From Rhizobium sp. (GTDB taxonomy: Bacteria > Pseudomonadota > Alphaproteobacteria > Rhizobiales > Rhizobiaceae), in the NCBI GenBank assembly GCA_003501385.1, contig DNPN01000220.1:1-12193 (forward strand): DNA of 12,193 bases. Reading direction: 5' to 3'. The first letter of the stretch is position 1. Each line of letters opens with the position of its first letter. Shown here in pieces: positions 1 to 7,189 of the stretch. The notes below the pieces were generated by a model, which was not told the origin of the DNA, searched no databases, and saw only the letters and a list, made by a program, of their open reading frames with translations. Made by a program: the position numbers and the translations under genes.

Positions 1-17
1 ATAAAACGCGACATGCT

Positions 18-2111
18 TTAATGCGTACCATGCTCATGCGCATGGGCTACGCCGCCTGAGCCATCCGACACGCCAATGGATACATTCTGCATCATGCCCT
101 GATCTTCGTGATCCAGAATATGGCAATGCAGCACAAATTCACCAATGTAGCGCTCGTAGCGGGTGCGAATGAAAATCTGGTAAGTGCCCGTTGGCGGATT
201 GGCTGTTGAGGTCAGCTGCGCGCCATTGTCGCTTTTCACCCACAGCGTATCTTTCCAGACCCCTTTCAGACCAGCATATTGGGATATCGTTCCATCACTT
301 TCCCTGGCATTGGCAACGCTGACATCCCTGCCCTGCGGATTGAGAATTTTGATAATCTCAAACGGGTTGACGTGAATGTGGAAGGGATGGCTGACGAAAT
401 AGGAGCGAAGTTCCCATTCCTGCGCTGTTCCCAGCACCAGCTTGCGATCGACAACATTGGGATCGTACCCCTTTGCGCCCTCAGGCACATAGATACCCAG
501 GTCATTTTGTTCCACGCTGAATTTATTGCCAACCTGAAATTTGGTTGGCCCCTTGCTATTCAGTCCCAGATTGATGAAGAACACCAGATCCTGCTTGGGT
601 TGCCCCTTCACCTCTTCATCGGTGATAGGCTTGTGCGGCACGAATTTGGTGAGCTTGATGCCATCCTTCAAATCTGCAACCACCTGCTTGGCAATGGCAG
701 GCGTATAGGTCGCATTAGCATTGTCAATCATCTGCTGCACGGTGAGCTCTACCGGATTGGCAATCTCGGCAGACGTTGCGGCCTTCTGGCCGTTCTTCAC
801 CCGCACAAAGCCCAAAATGGCGCGGCCGCGATCTTGCCCTGAGACGCTATTTGCGGACGTCACAGGAGGCTGCACCACGCAGTAAAAGCCATCTTCCGGG
901 AAGCTCACCAGCAAATCATTGCGATAACCGGGCTGCAAGGTCACATTGCTTTGGACCCGCCCGGTGGACATGGTCAATCCGTCAGAGGCCGCAACAACAT
1001 AGGGCACCGGATTGCCGGTGCAGACATCCGCCACAAACACGCTTTCATCACCAGCGGACAGTTTCTTTTCACGCTTCAAAAAGTCCGTCGGGTCCATTTT
1101 GCGAAACTCAACCGAGATGGTGTCGCGCACGCCCGCATGCACCAGACGCCAGCGCTCAGCCCTTCCCACCTGTGCATTGGCAAAAATCGGACGAACCCGA
1201 CCATTGACGGTGGTGAAGCGGCCAGAATCCTTCCAGCTGGAGGGGCTGAACTGCTCGTAAGAGATCACCTCACCCACTTCGCCGGGTGCGCAGGTCCAGT
1301 CAATCGATCCATTCTGCTTTATCTTCAGCTTGTTGTCCTTGAGGCAGGCGTAAGGGATCTGTTCAAACACCAAAAGCCGCTCAGGAAAGGGTTTTACCAA
1401 TGTATCCAGATCGCCATTGCTGACCTCGGTTGGCGCACGGTCTCCCTTGATGATCAAGGCCCCGGCCATGCCGCTGCCCACTTGCAGCGCGGTAGAACCA
1501 TGGCGATGCGGGTGATACCAGAATGTGCCCGCCGGATGATCCGTCGGGATATTATATTCATATTCGAACTTCACCTTCGGATTGATGGCCAACAGCACAT
1601 TGTCACTGTTGCCGGTGGGGCTGACCCACAGGCCATGGCTGTGCAAATTGGTGCCATTAAAGCAATGCGGCGCGTTGGTGGGTGTGTCGCTGTGCAGGCA
1701 AGATGGATCTTCCGGCAACTGGTTATCCAGCCGGATGCGCACCGTATCCCCCGGTGTGGCCTGAATGGTGGGCGCAATGAAAGGGTGGTCCGGATCAACC
1801 TCAGCGCCCTGATAACTGCGCAACTTCACTCTGTCCGGATGCCCCGCCGCCGGATTGCGGATCAAACCTTCCGTATAGGCCACCTTCAAATCAAGCACCC
1901 GCTCGCGTCCCGCATGGGTGGGGGCGTTATCCGGCACCGGAGTTTGAAAAAGCGTGCCCTTGGGCTGCACGGTTGATTGTGCCAAAACGGGTGGATTGGA
2001 AAACTCTTCCTCTTCAATGCCCGCCGCCGCATCCTGCGCCAGAGCAGGCGTCAATGCCGCCACACCCAGCATTGTGCCAAGCGCGACCTTACGCCATTGT
2101 CGAAATCTCAT
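18..2111 (-). CDS. Exported multicopper oxidase (CotA/FtsP-like cupredoxin oxidase, 697 aa)
   Basis: Secreted or periplasmic copper enzyme of the laccase/CotA superfamily, which couples one-electron substrate oxidation to reduction of O2 to water; the substrate cannot be read from the sequence. A Sec-type signal peptide (residues 1-26, ending ALAQ) precedes an acidic stretch. All four copper-ligand blocks are intact: HSHG at 157-160, WYHPHRHG at 198-205, HPFHIH at 575-580 and HCHILDH at 662-668, followed by the type 1 axial Met at about 673. The protein is longer than CueO/CotA (about 500 aa), with extra sequence in the middle domain, and ends in a short His-rich tail (HAHEHGTH). The ATG at 2111 follows a strong purine-rich ribosome site (GAGAGGGGG). 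It is transcribed in the same direction as the DUF3857 gene but 208 bases downstream of it, so it probably has its own promoter. No twin-arginine motif is visible. Family assignment is secure; physiological role (copper tolerance, metal or phenol oxidation) is open. Confidence 0.95.
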   Translation of the reverse strand: MRFRQWRKVALGTMLGVAALTPALAQDAAAGIEEEEFSNPPVLAQSTVQPKGTLFQTPVPDNAPTHAGRERVLDLKVAYTEGLIRNPAAGHPDRVKLRSYQGAEVDPDHPFIAPTIQATPGDTVRIRLDNQLPEDPSCLHSDTPTNAPHCFNGTNLHSHGLWVSPTGNSDNVLLAINPKVKFEYEYNIPTDHPAGTFWYHPHRHGSTALQVGSGMAGALIIKGDRAPTEVSNGDLDTLVKPFPERLLVFEQIPYACLKDNKLKIKQNGSIDWTCAPGEVGEVISYEQFSPSSWKDSGRFTTVNGRVRPIFANAQVGRAERWRLVHAGVRDTISVEFRKMDPTDFLKREKKLSAGDESVFVADVCTGNPVPYVVAASDGLTMSTGRVQSNVTLQPGYRNDLLVSFPEDGFYCVVQPPVTSANSVSGQDRGRAILGFVRVKNGQKAATSAEIANPVELTVQQMIDNANATYTPAIAKQVVADLKDGIKLTKFVPHKPITDEEVKGQPKQDLVFFINLGLNSKGPTKFQVGNKFSVEQNDLGIYVPEGAKGYDPNVVDRKLVLGTAQEWELRSYFVSHPFHIHVNPFEIIKILNPQGRDVSVANARESDGTISQYAGLKGVWKDTLWVKSDNGAQLTSTANPPTGTYQIFIRTRYERYIGEFVLHCHILDHEDQGMMQNVSIGVSDGSGGVAHAHEHGTH

Positions 2112-2129
2112 GAAAACCCCCTCTCAAAA

Positions 2130-2174
2130 GTATAAAATCATGCGCCGAAAATTACCACAGGTCGCATTTTATAC
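2130..2174. repeat. 9-bp inverted repeat in the oxidase upstream region (possible operator)
   Basis: GTATAAAAT at 2130-2138 is mirrored perfectly by ATTTTATAC at 2166-2174, and GCG/CGC next to the inner ends extends the symmetry with a 2-base slip. It lies 19-63 bases upstream of the multicopper oxidase ATG (2111), where promoter or operator sequence is expected. On the gene's strand the outer arm reads TATAAAAT, which resembles a -10 element, but I see no good -35 partner. It could be a regulator site, a 5'-UTR hairpin or simply A+T-rich promoter sequence. It does not resemble a CueR-type copper box. Confidence 0.4.
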
Positions 2175-2197
2175 AATCACACTCTGAGAGCGCATTC

Positions 2198-2211
2198 GAC
2201 CATTTTTGGTC
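2198..2211. repeat. Short palindrome GACCA-N4-TGGTC upstream of the oxidase
   Basis: A perfect 5-bp inverted repeat with a TTTT (AAAA on the other strand) spacer, 87-100 bases upstream of the oxidase start. It sits in the 208-base gap between the two minus-strand genes and could be an operator half-site pair. There is no independent support for function. Confidence 0.25.
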
Positions 2212-2319
2212 TTATCTTGCGCGGACGGGAGGGGGCCCTTCAGCGCAAAAAGGGAACGCGAAGGTTAAGACACCATAGAATCAACAGGATAAACCAGCAC
2301 ACTTCCATGTTGGCCCATG

Positions 2320-4218
2320 TCAGAGATGCGCCGTCTCTGAGCGCTGCAAGATCGCATGGCTATGGCCAGACTTGACCGCCGCAACCAGCAAGGCGCGCAA
2401 GGCTGGATAATCTGCTGGTTGGTAGATGGTTTGGCTGGTTAAAAACGACCGCTTGACGATGATCTGGCTGCCGTTGGCTGTCACCTCACTGTCAAAGCGG
2501 CCCGCCTGATTGGCAAGATGCACAGCTTGCGGCAGATATTTGACGTGAAAACCCTCCGGCAATACATAGGTGAATTGCCAGTTATCGCTCCATGATCCCA
2601 TGAGAAGCGGTGCCGCCCGCACGTCATTGCGAATTTTATTGGTCAATTGCGTCAGGCGCTCGGGATCAAAACCGCTTTCCAGCGGCAGATAAATTTCCGG
2701 TTCTGTTCCATCCATATAGTTTTGCGATGTCCATTGCGCTTTCAAGCGCATGGGATCACGCCAGCTTTTAGGGGCCGACACGTGCAGCTTGCCATCACCT
2801 TCCTGATTGTTCATGGCCAGAATGCCGCTCAGGTAAATGTCATTGCCTCTGTTTTTGATCCGCGATTGAAACGTCATGGCGCTATTGGGGGACACATCCA
2901 CCACCGCGGTTCCATCAATGTCGCCGTCGGGGGAGATCTTCATCACGGACTCATTCTTGCTCCAGAACGTCTGTGGTTTTGCCGCAGGCAGTTGCACCAC
3001 CTTGCTCTGCTGCTCCACCAGAACGGCCTGCTTGCCAGAGAGCGCCATATCCAGCGCACCAAACGCGGCGTTCTTGTCTGTCGGGTTATCGAACACATCA
3101 AAATCGGGCAGATAAAGGATGGCATGGTTGAATTGCCAGGCAACGGGCAGAGGAAGCGCCGCAAACACATTGCCCCACCATACAATCGCCCGCTCGGCTC
3201 GAATGCCTTTGGCCGCCAACAAAGCGCGCATCAGGGCCGACTGATCCTTGCAATCACCAAACCCGTTTTCAATAATCTTGTTAACCGGATGCTCAACCCA
3301 GCCGTCATTGGGGTTCAGATCAACGGCAACATAGGCAATATTCTGGCGAATCCAGTCATGGATCGCCGCAGCCGCATCAAGGCCAGTTTTGTCGCCAGTA
3401 ATCGTCTCAGCCAATGCCTTGATCTTGGCGGTGTTTTCGGCATCCAATGGTCGCTCGGAAAGCTTGAATATCCGGTTGCCGTAATCACTCAGGCTATCCA
3501 AAGTGGTTGCCATGAAACGCGGACGAAATTCGCTATAAGCAACCGTGCTGTAACCCACTTTCATCGCTGGAATATTCTTGAAGGACGCGGTGATGACCCG
3601 CTGGCCATCTTGAACCCCATCTGTTGTCGTCACGCCCGGATCAGCGTACCACTTGAGGGGCACGGTTTGTGGCAGGCGCAGAACAACGGTCTCATCATCG
3701 ACTTTTCCAGATCCAAGCGCACCCCTCAGAATGTTCAGGCCAAACATCTGCGGAACCTTCGTTTGCCACTTCCACACAAGGTGAATTTTCGCATTTGGTC
3801 CCACGCGCGGAAACATCACCGTGATCCGTTGATTGGCATTGAACCCCGGCGCATTGGCAGGCTGCGGGGCAGAGCGAGTAAAAATATCCTCCGGCGGCAC
3901 GCTATGTTTGCTGCCATCCGGGTCAGTGACCCAGGCCTCGGCGACCTCCAGCGTGTCTGTGGCGGGAGAAAAATCTCTCCAAAGGCTGGTGTTTTTCGCG
4001 GGTCTTCCGGGTTTTACGGGCTGCCTGTCGATGGTGTCTCGTTCTTCATAGGTCAAATCTGCATGAATAGTGTATTCGTGCAGAACATGGGTTTTACCCT
4101 CCTCCTCGTCCTCATCCTGTGCAGAAGCACGTGTAGACATTGCTCCAAACAGGCCTGCCGCCCAAAGAACCGCCACCAGCACAATCCAGACCATCCGCCG
4201 CAATGTCATGTTTCGCAT
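2320..4218 (-). CDS. Exported DUF3857/transglutaminase-like domain protein (632 aa)
   Basis: Protein of the DUF3857 plus transglutaminase-like family; these are periplasmic or cell-surface proteins whose biochemical role is generally unknown. A signal peptide or anchor occupies residues about 7-34 (hydrophobic VLVAVLWAAGLFGAM, cleavage near ASAQ) and is followed by an acidic cluster. The N-terminal DUF3857-type beta domain covers roughly 45-240. The transglutaminase core has a complete Cys-His-Asp triad: Cys323 in GDCKDQS, His365 in FNHAILY and Asp377 in VFDNPTD. A beta-rich C-terminal region follows. The frame stays open to an ATG at 4416, but that would overlap the divergent aminotransferase, whereas the ATG at 4218 follows a GGGGA ribosome site and starts directly on the signal peptide; another ATG lies three codons further in. 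The 3' end carries a 7-bp palindrome over the stop codon (2320-2340) without a U-tract. An intact triad suggests an active protease, amidase or acyltransferase rather than a dead fold, but no substrate can be named. Confidence 0.88.
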   Translation of the reverse strand: MRNMTLRRMVWIVLVAVLWAAGLFGAMSTRASAQDEDEEEGKTHVLHEYTIHADLTYEERDTIDRQPVKPGRPAKNTSLWRDFSPATDTLEVAEAWVTDPDGSKHSVPPEDIFTRSAPQPANAPGFNANQRITVMFPRVGPNAKIHLVWKWQTKVPQMFGLNILRGALGSGKVDDETVVLRLPQTVPLKWYADPGVTTTDGVQDGQRVITASFKNIPAMKVGYSTVAYSEFRPRFMATTLDSLSDYGNRIFKLSERPLDAENTAKIKALAETITGDKTGLDAAAAIHDWIRQNIAYVAVDLNPNDGWVEHPVNKIIENGFGDCKDQSALMRALLAAKGIRAERAIVWWGNVFAALPLPVAWQFNHAILYLPDFDVFDNPTDKNAAFGALDMALSGKQAVLVEQQSKVVQLPAAKPQTFWSKNESVMKISPDGDIDGTAVVDVSPNSAMTFQSRIKNRGNDIYLSGILAMNNQEGDGKLHVSAPKSWRDPMRLKAQWTSQNYMDGTEPEIYLPLESGFDPERLTQLTNKIRNDVRAAPLLMGSWSDNWQFTYVLPEGFHVKYLPQAVHLANQAGRFDSEVTANGSQIIVKRSFLTSQTIYQPADYPALRALLVAAVKSGHSHAILQRSETAHL

Positions 4219-4390
4219 AAAAAATCCCCGCCAATATGGGCTCAATTTGCTGTGACCCGCCGTCGCAATCAACCCACAAAGGCGTGAAAGAGACATAACA
4301 AAGGTGCTGGACAATAGCGCTGAAAATTCTCCTTGACGTTGCACGCCACAGGGTTCTTTGTTGCCGCCAACACTTGATTTGGAGATTGAA

Positions 4391-5272
4391 ATGACTGTCG
4401 ATACCGCGCCGCGCACCCCAACCTGGACCTATGTTGATGGACACTGGGTAGACGGCAACCCGCCGCTGATTGGCCCGACATCGCACGCCATGTGGCTTGG
4501 CTCGACAGTGTTTGATGGCTCGCGCTGGTTTGATGGCCTTGCACCCGATCTTGATCTGCATTGCCAGCGCGTCAACCGCTCGGCCACCAACATGGGCATG
4601 AAACCCACCATGGAGGCCGGTGAAATCGAGCGGCTCTCGTGGGAAGGTGTGGCGAAATTTGACGGAAAAACAGCCATTTACATCAAGCCGATGTATTGGT
4701 CTGAGCATGGCGCGCCTAGCTCTGTTGTGGCACCGGATGCTGAGTCCACCCGCTTTGCGCTCTGCCTGTTTGAAGCGCCGATGAACACCGCCAAGCCCCA
4801 TTCACTCACCGTTTCGCCATTTCGGCGCCCTTCGCCCGAATGTGCCATGACCGATGCCAAGGCGGGCTGCCTTTATCCAAACTCTGGCCGAATGATTCTG
4901 GAAGCGCGTGCCCGTGGTTTTGACAACGCACTGGCGCTGGACATGAATGGCAATGTGGCTGAGACCGCCTCTTCCAACGTGTTTCTGGTCAAGGATGGCG
5001 TGGTGATGACCCCCATTGCCAATCGCACCTTTCTGGCGGGCATTACCCGTTCGCGCGTGATTGGATTGTTGCGGCAGGTGGGCTTGGAGGTGCGTGAAGT
5101 GACGCTGTCCGTTGCTGATTTTTTGGCCGCCGATGAAGTGTTCACCACGGGCAATTACTCCAAGGTAGCCCCCGTCAACAGGCTGGATGAGCGGCATTAT
5201 GCTGAGGGACCGGTGGCCACGCAAGCATTGGAGCTTTATATGGATTGGGCGAAAAAGCCCCGTCATTGCTGA
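4391..5272 (+). CDS. Branched-chain-type aminotransferase (PLP fold type IV, 293 aa)
   Basis: Cytoplasmic pyridoxal-phosphate aminotransferase of class IV, the family of IlvE and D-amino acid transaminase; most likely it interconverts branched-chain amino acids and their 2-oxo acids with glutamate/2-oxoglutarate. The PLP lysine is Lys157 in DAKAGCLYPNSGRMI, with the class IV signature continuing through EARARGFDNALALD and Glu191 in ETASSNVFL. The C-terminal cofactor-binding segment FTTGNYSKVAPV is also present. The length is typical. The start at 4391 follows GGAG six bases upstream; an in-frame ATG at 4358 has no ribosome site and would add an unconserved-looking extension. It diverges from the DUF3857 gene over 172 bases and has no obvious terminator after it. 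Class IV members overlap in specificity (IlvE, D-amino acid transaminase, ADC lyase), so I leave the symbol empty; the N-terminal GSTVFDGSRWF region favours the IlvE side. Confidence 0.9.
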   Translation: MTVDTAPRTPTWTYVDGHWVDGNPPLIGPTSHAMWLGSTVFDGSRWFDGLAPDLDLHCQRVNRSATNMGMKPTMEAGEIERLSWEGVAKFDGKTAIYIKPMYWSEHGAPSSVVAPDAESTRFALCLFEAPMNTAKPHSLTVSPFRRPSPECAMTDAKAGCLYPNSGRMILEARARGFDNALALDMNGNVAETASSNVFLVKDGVVMTPIANRTFLAGITRSRVIGLLRQVGLEVREVTLSVADFLAADEVFTTGNYSKVAPVNRLDERHYAEGPVATQALELYMDWAKKPRHC

Positions 5273-5326
5273 GGTTTCGACGGCAAAAATGATCAGGTGA
5301 ACTCTCGACGCAGGGGTTAACTTGTT

Positions 5327-6559
5327 CTATTCTTCGAGCACAACTTCAACGGGGCATGACAGGCCATGATGACTGTGCTGAAAATCTTCATCTGCCTTGT
5401 GGCCGTGGCGGTGGGCTTTCCCCTCTGGTTTCCGGTGTTGATGTCGCTGTTCGGCATGACGATGGGCCTGTTGGGCATGGCCATTGGTCTGGTCAGCGCC
5501 GTTTTTGCGCTGGCCATCGTGGGCGGGGTGTTGACATTGGTCTTCGCCCTTCCCGCCCTTATGCTGCTGGCCGCTTTTGCGTTGCTTTTCAGTGCGAGAG
5601 CAAAACGCCTGCCTGCCAGCGTCTGACGTGACCGCGCTGACATACGCCGCTTCTTCAGGCGGGTGATAGTGTTGCACAATACCATGGCCCACAGTCTTGG
5701 CTTGATAGAGGGCATGATCTGCTGCGCGCAACAGGCTTTCCTGATCGCGACCGTGGGCCGGGAACGTGGCATAGCCAACACTGACACCAACGGACAGCGA
5801 TGTGCCATCATACTGGATCGGCTGCGCACCCGATGCGGCAAGACGCGATGCAAGCGCCCGTGTGGTGTGGTCATCACCCCGGCAAAGAAACACGAATTCA
5901 TCGCCACCAAGACGCGCAACGAAATCATTATGCCCAAGGCTTGCACGAAAGCGACAGGCAATTTCCTTGAGCACTTCATCACCGGCTGGGTGGCCGTAGG
6001 TGTCATTGATCTGTTTGAAGCGATCCAGATCAGCCATCAGCACGCTGAAATGTCCGCTCGAATGACTGTTCATCGAAATGGTTTGCGCCAGTTGCGCCTC
6101 AAAACTTGCCCTGTTGGCAAGGCCGGTCATTGTGTCATGGCTTGCGAGATAAGCAATTTCACGCTCGATCTTGATCCGGTCTGTCATGTCTTTCTGGGTT
6201 GAAATGATCAATTCGCCGTCAATCAAGACATCATGCGTGCAAAGAACCCGGCCCCTGACTTCAATTTGATCCTCATGCTCGCCTGTTTCTACCAGATTTG
6301 CCAATACTCTGGCAAAATGCTCATCAGGATCAACCTCCCATCCCCGGAACATGCCGGCTTTGCGCAGGTCGGCAAAGGACTCAATTTTCAAACCGGCATC
6401 ATCGCCGCAATGGAGCTGCCGGAACATGCTATTCATATAGAGAAAACGACCGGCTTTGTCGAACAGACCGACGGCAATAGGCATATGATCAAATGCCTTC
6501 ATAATTGCACTGTGGGGACCAGCCTCAGTCGTTAAGTCTGTCGTGTTGTTATCACTCAT
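5327..6559 (-). CDS. PAS-GGDEF diguanylate cyclase with an odd C-terminal tail (410 aa)
   Basis: Cytoplasmic signalling enzyme that makes cyclic di-GMP from two GTP. An N-terminal PAS-like sensor covers about residues 18-130 and a GGDEF domain about 133-300, beginning at the usual HDTMTGLANR linker. The active-site motif is intact (RLGGDEF, 216-222), as is the metal/GTP-binding ADLDRFKQINDTYGH segment, so activity is likely. The allosteric inhibitory site is not: the expected RxxD five residues before GGDEF reads GHND (209-212), so product inhibition may be lost. No membrane segment is seen. The normal domain ends near residue 300; the last hundred residues are extremely rich in His, Gln, Lys and Arg and are antisense to the small membrane ORF, so they may be read-through rather than a functional domain. 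A GTG start at 6568 is possible, but the ATG at 6559 has GGTGGA just upstream. It diverges from the YkgJ-type gene. Confidence 0.88.
   Translation of the reverse strand: MSDNNTTDLTTEAGPHSAIMKAFDHMPIAVGLFDKAGRFLYMNSMFRQLHCGDDAGLKIESFADLRKAGMFRGWEVDPDEHFARVLANLVETGEHEDQIEVRGRVLCTHDVLIDGELIISTQKDMTDRIKIEREIAYLASHDTMTGLANRASFEAQLAQTISMNSHSSGHFSVLMADLDRFKQINDTYGHPAGDEVLKEIACRFRASLGHNDFVARLGGDEFVFLCRGDDHTTRALASRLAASGAQPIQYDGTSLSVGVSVGYATFPAHGRDQESLLRAADHALYQAKTVGHGIVQHYHPPEEAAYVSAVTSDAGRQAFCSRTEKQRKSGQQHKGGKGEDQCQHPAHDGQRKNGADQTNGHAQQAHRHAEQRHQHRKPEGKAHRHGHKADEDFQHSHHGLSCPVEVVLEE
5366..5626 (+). CDS. Small hydrophobic membrane protein (86 aa), antisense to the GGDEF gene tail
   Basis: I do not recognise the family. 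The predicted protein is almost entirely hydrophobic, with about three membrane segments (roughly residues 5-30, 32-55 and 57-77) rich in Leu, Val, Ala, Phe, Gly and Met, and a basic end (RAKRLP). The start is one of two adjacent ATGs (5366 or 5369) after a modest GACAGG ribosome site. It lies entirely inside the minus-strand reading frame of the diguanylate cyclase gene, with codons aligned in antisense. That geometry pairs codons with a central T (hydrophobic) against codons with a central A (His, Gln, Lys, Asp, Glu), so one of the two protein ends could be a by-product of the other. The membrane protein looks the more natural of the two: clean helices, a positive-inside end and a stop right after it. 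It sits 93 bases downstream of the aminotransferase on the same strand. Confidence 0.5.
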   Translation: MMTVLKIFICLVAVAVGFPLWFPVLMSLFGMTMGLLGMAIGLVSAVFALAIVGGVLTLVFALPALMLLAAFALLFSARAKRLPASV

Positions 6560-6675
6560 ATTTTCCACCCTAAACCGGTGAATATTCTAATTATCAAATG
6601 TTAAGAAATGTATGAAGCGGGATGATATTCGACTGCCTCCCTTCCCTTCCGGCTTCGCCTCTGTCAAAACACGCC

Positions 6676-7017
6676 ATGCTTGAAACATCACCGCCCGATA
6701 TTTTTGATTGCCAATCCTGCGGAGCCTGTTGCGCCTATCAGGCCGATTGGCCGCGCTTTTCGCTGGAAAGCGATGAGCAACTGGCGAAAATCCCGGAAAA
6801 ATTCGTGGCAGCTGATGAAAGCGGCATGCGGTTTGAAAATGGCCGCTGCTGCGCCCTCACCGGCGAGCTAGGCAAGCATGTGGGTTGTGGTGTGTATGAC
6901 GTGCGCCCGCAGGTTTGTCGCGATTGTATGCCCGGCGATCCCGAATGTCGCATTGCCCGCAAGGCGCTCGGCTTTGCCGTGGATGACCTGCCCGACCCGG
7001 ATGTTTATTTCGAATAA
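6676..7017 (+). CDS. YkgJ-family cysteine-cluster protein (putative Zn/Fe-binding, 113 aa)
   Basis: Small protein of the YkgJ (CxxCxxCC) family, proposed to chelate zinc or iron; no enzymatic role is established for the family. It shows the family pattern of cysteines: C12-x2-C15-x2-C18-C19 (CQSCGACC), the RCCAL pair at 58-59, CGVYDVRPQVCRDC (71, 81, 84) and a last Cys at 91. The length is normal. Two starts are possible: ATG 6676, which gives a compact family-like N-terminus but has a weak ribosome site, or ATG 6622, which adds 18 residues that do not look conserved and has a purine run directly against the codon. I prefer 6676. It diverges from the diguanylate cyclase and precedes sodB by 172 bases, with no terminator between, so partial co-transcription with sodB is possible. 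Confidence 0.85.
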   Translation: MLETSPPDIFDCQSCGACCAYQADWPRFSLESDEQLAKIPEKFVAADESGMRFENGRCCALTGELGKHVGCGVYDVRPQVCRDCMPGDPECRIARKALGFAVDDLPDPDVYFE

Positions 7018-7189
7018 TGCAATGTCCCTGTCATTTCGGAACCTTATTCTGCTGAAGGCGTTGAGACAGGATAGAAACTTCTTATCGGAACCATAATTTG
7101 CCATTTGGCAGGTTGCCTCTTGTCCCCGGCGCTCCTATGTTCCGCTCACCTCACGATTTTTTCGCTCAATGCCCAGAGGAGATTTTACC

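Noticed and set aside
951..1976. Long plus-strand frame opposite the multicopper oxidase (341 codons)
   Set aside because: Its translation has no recognisable domain or natural composition, and the minus frame encodes a complete oxidase with every copper motif; it is an antisense shadow.
2320..2340. TCAGAGA/TCTCTGA palindrome at the DUF3857 stop as a terminator
   Set aside because: The stem is 7 bp, but no T-run follows on the gene's strand.
2647..4287. 546-codon plus-strand frame opposite the DUF3857 gene
   Set aside because: Composition is rich in Arg, His, Ile and Gln with no domain, while the minus strand has a signal peptide and a full transglutaminase triad.
4332..4361. CTTGACG as a -35 element for the aminotransferase
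   Set aside because: No acceptable -10 sequence lies 16-18 bases downstream.
4219..4416. N-terminal extension of the DUF3857 protein to ATG 4416
   Set aside because: It would overlap the divergent aminotransferase start and put 66 non-secretory residues before a clear signal peptide with its own ribosome site.
7061..7088. TTGAGA-N16-TATCGG as a sodB promoter
   Set aside because: The -10 match is poor and other A+T-rich segments in the gap are equally plausible; no position can be defended.
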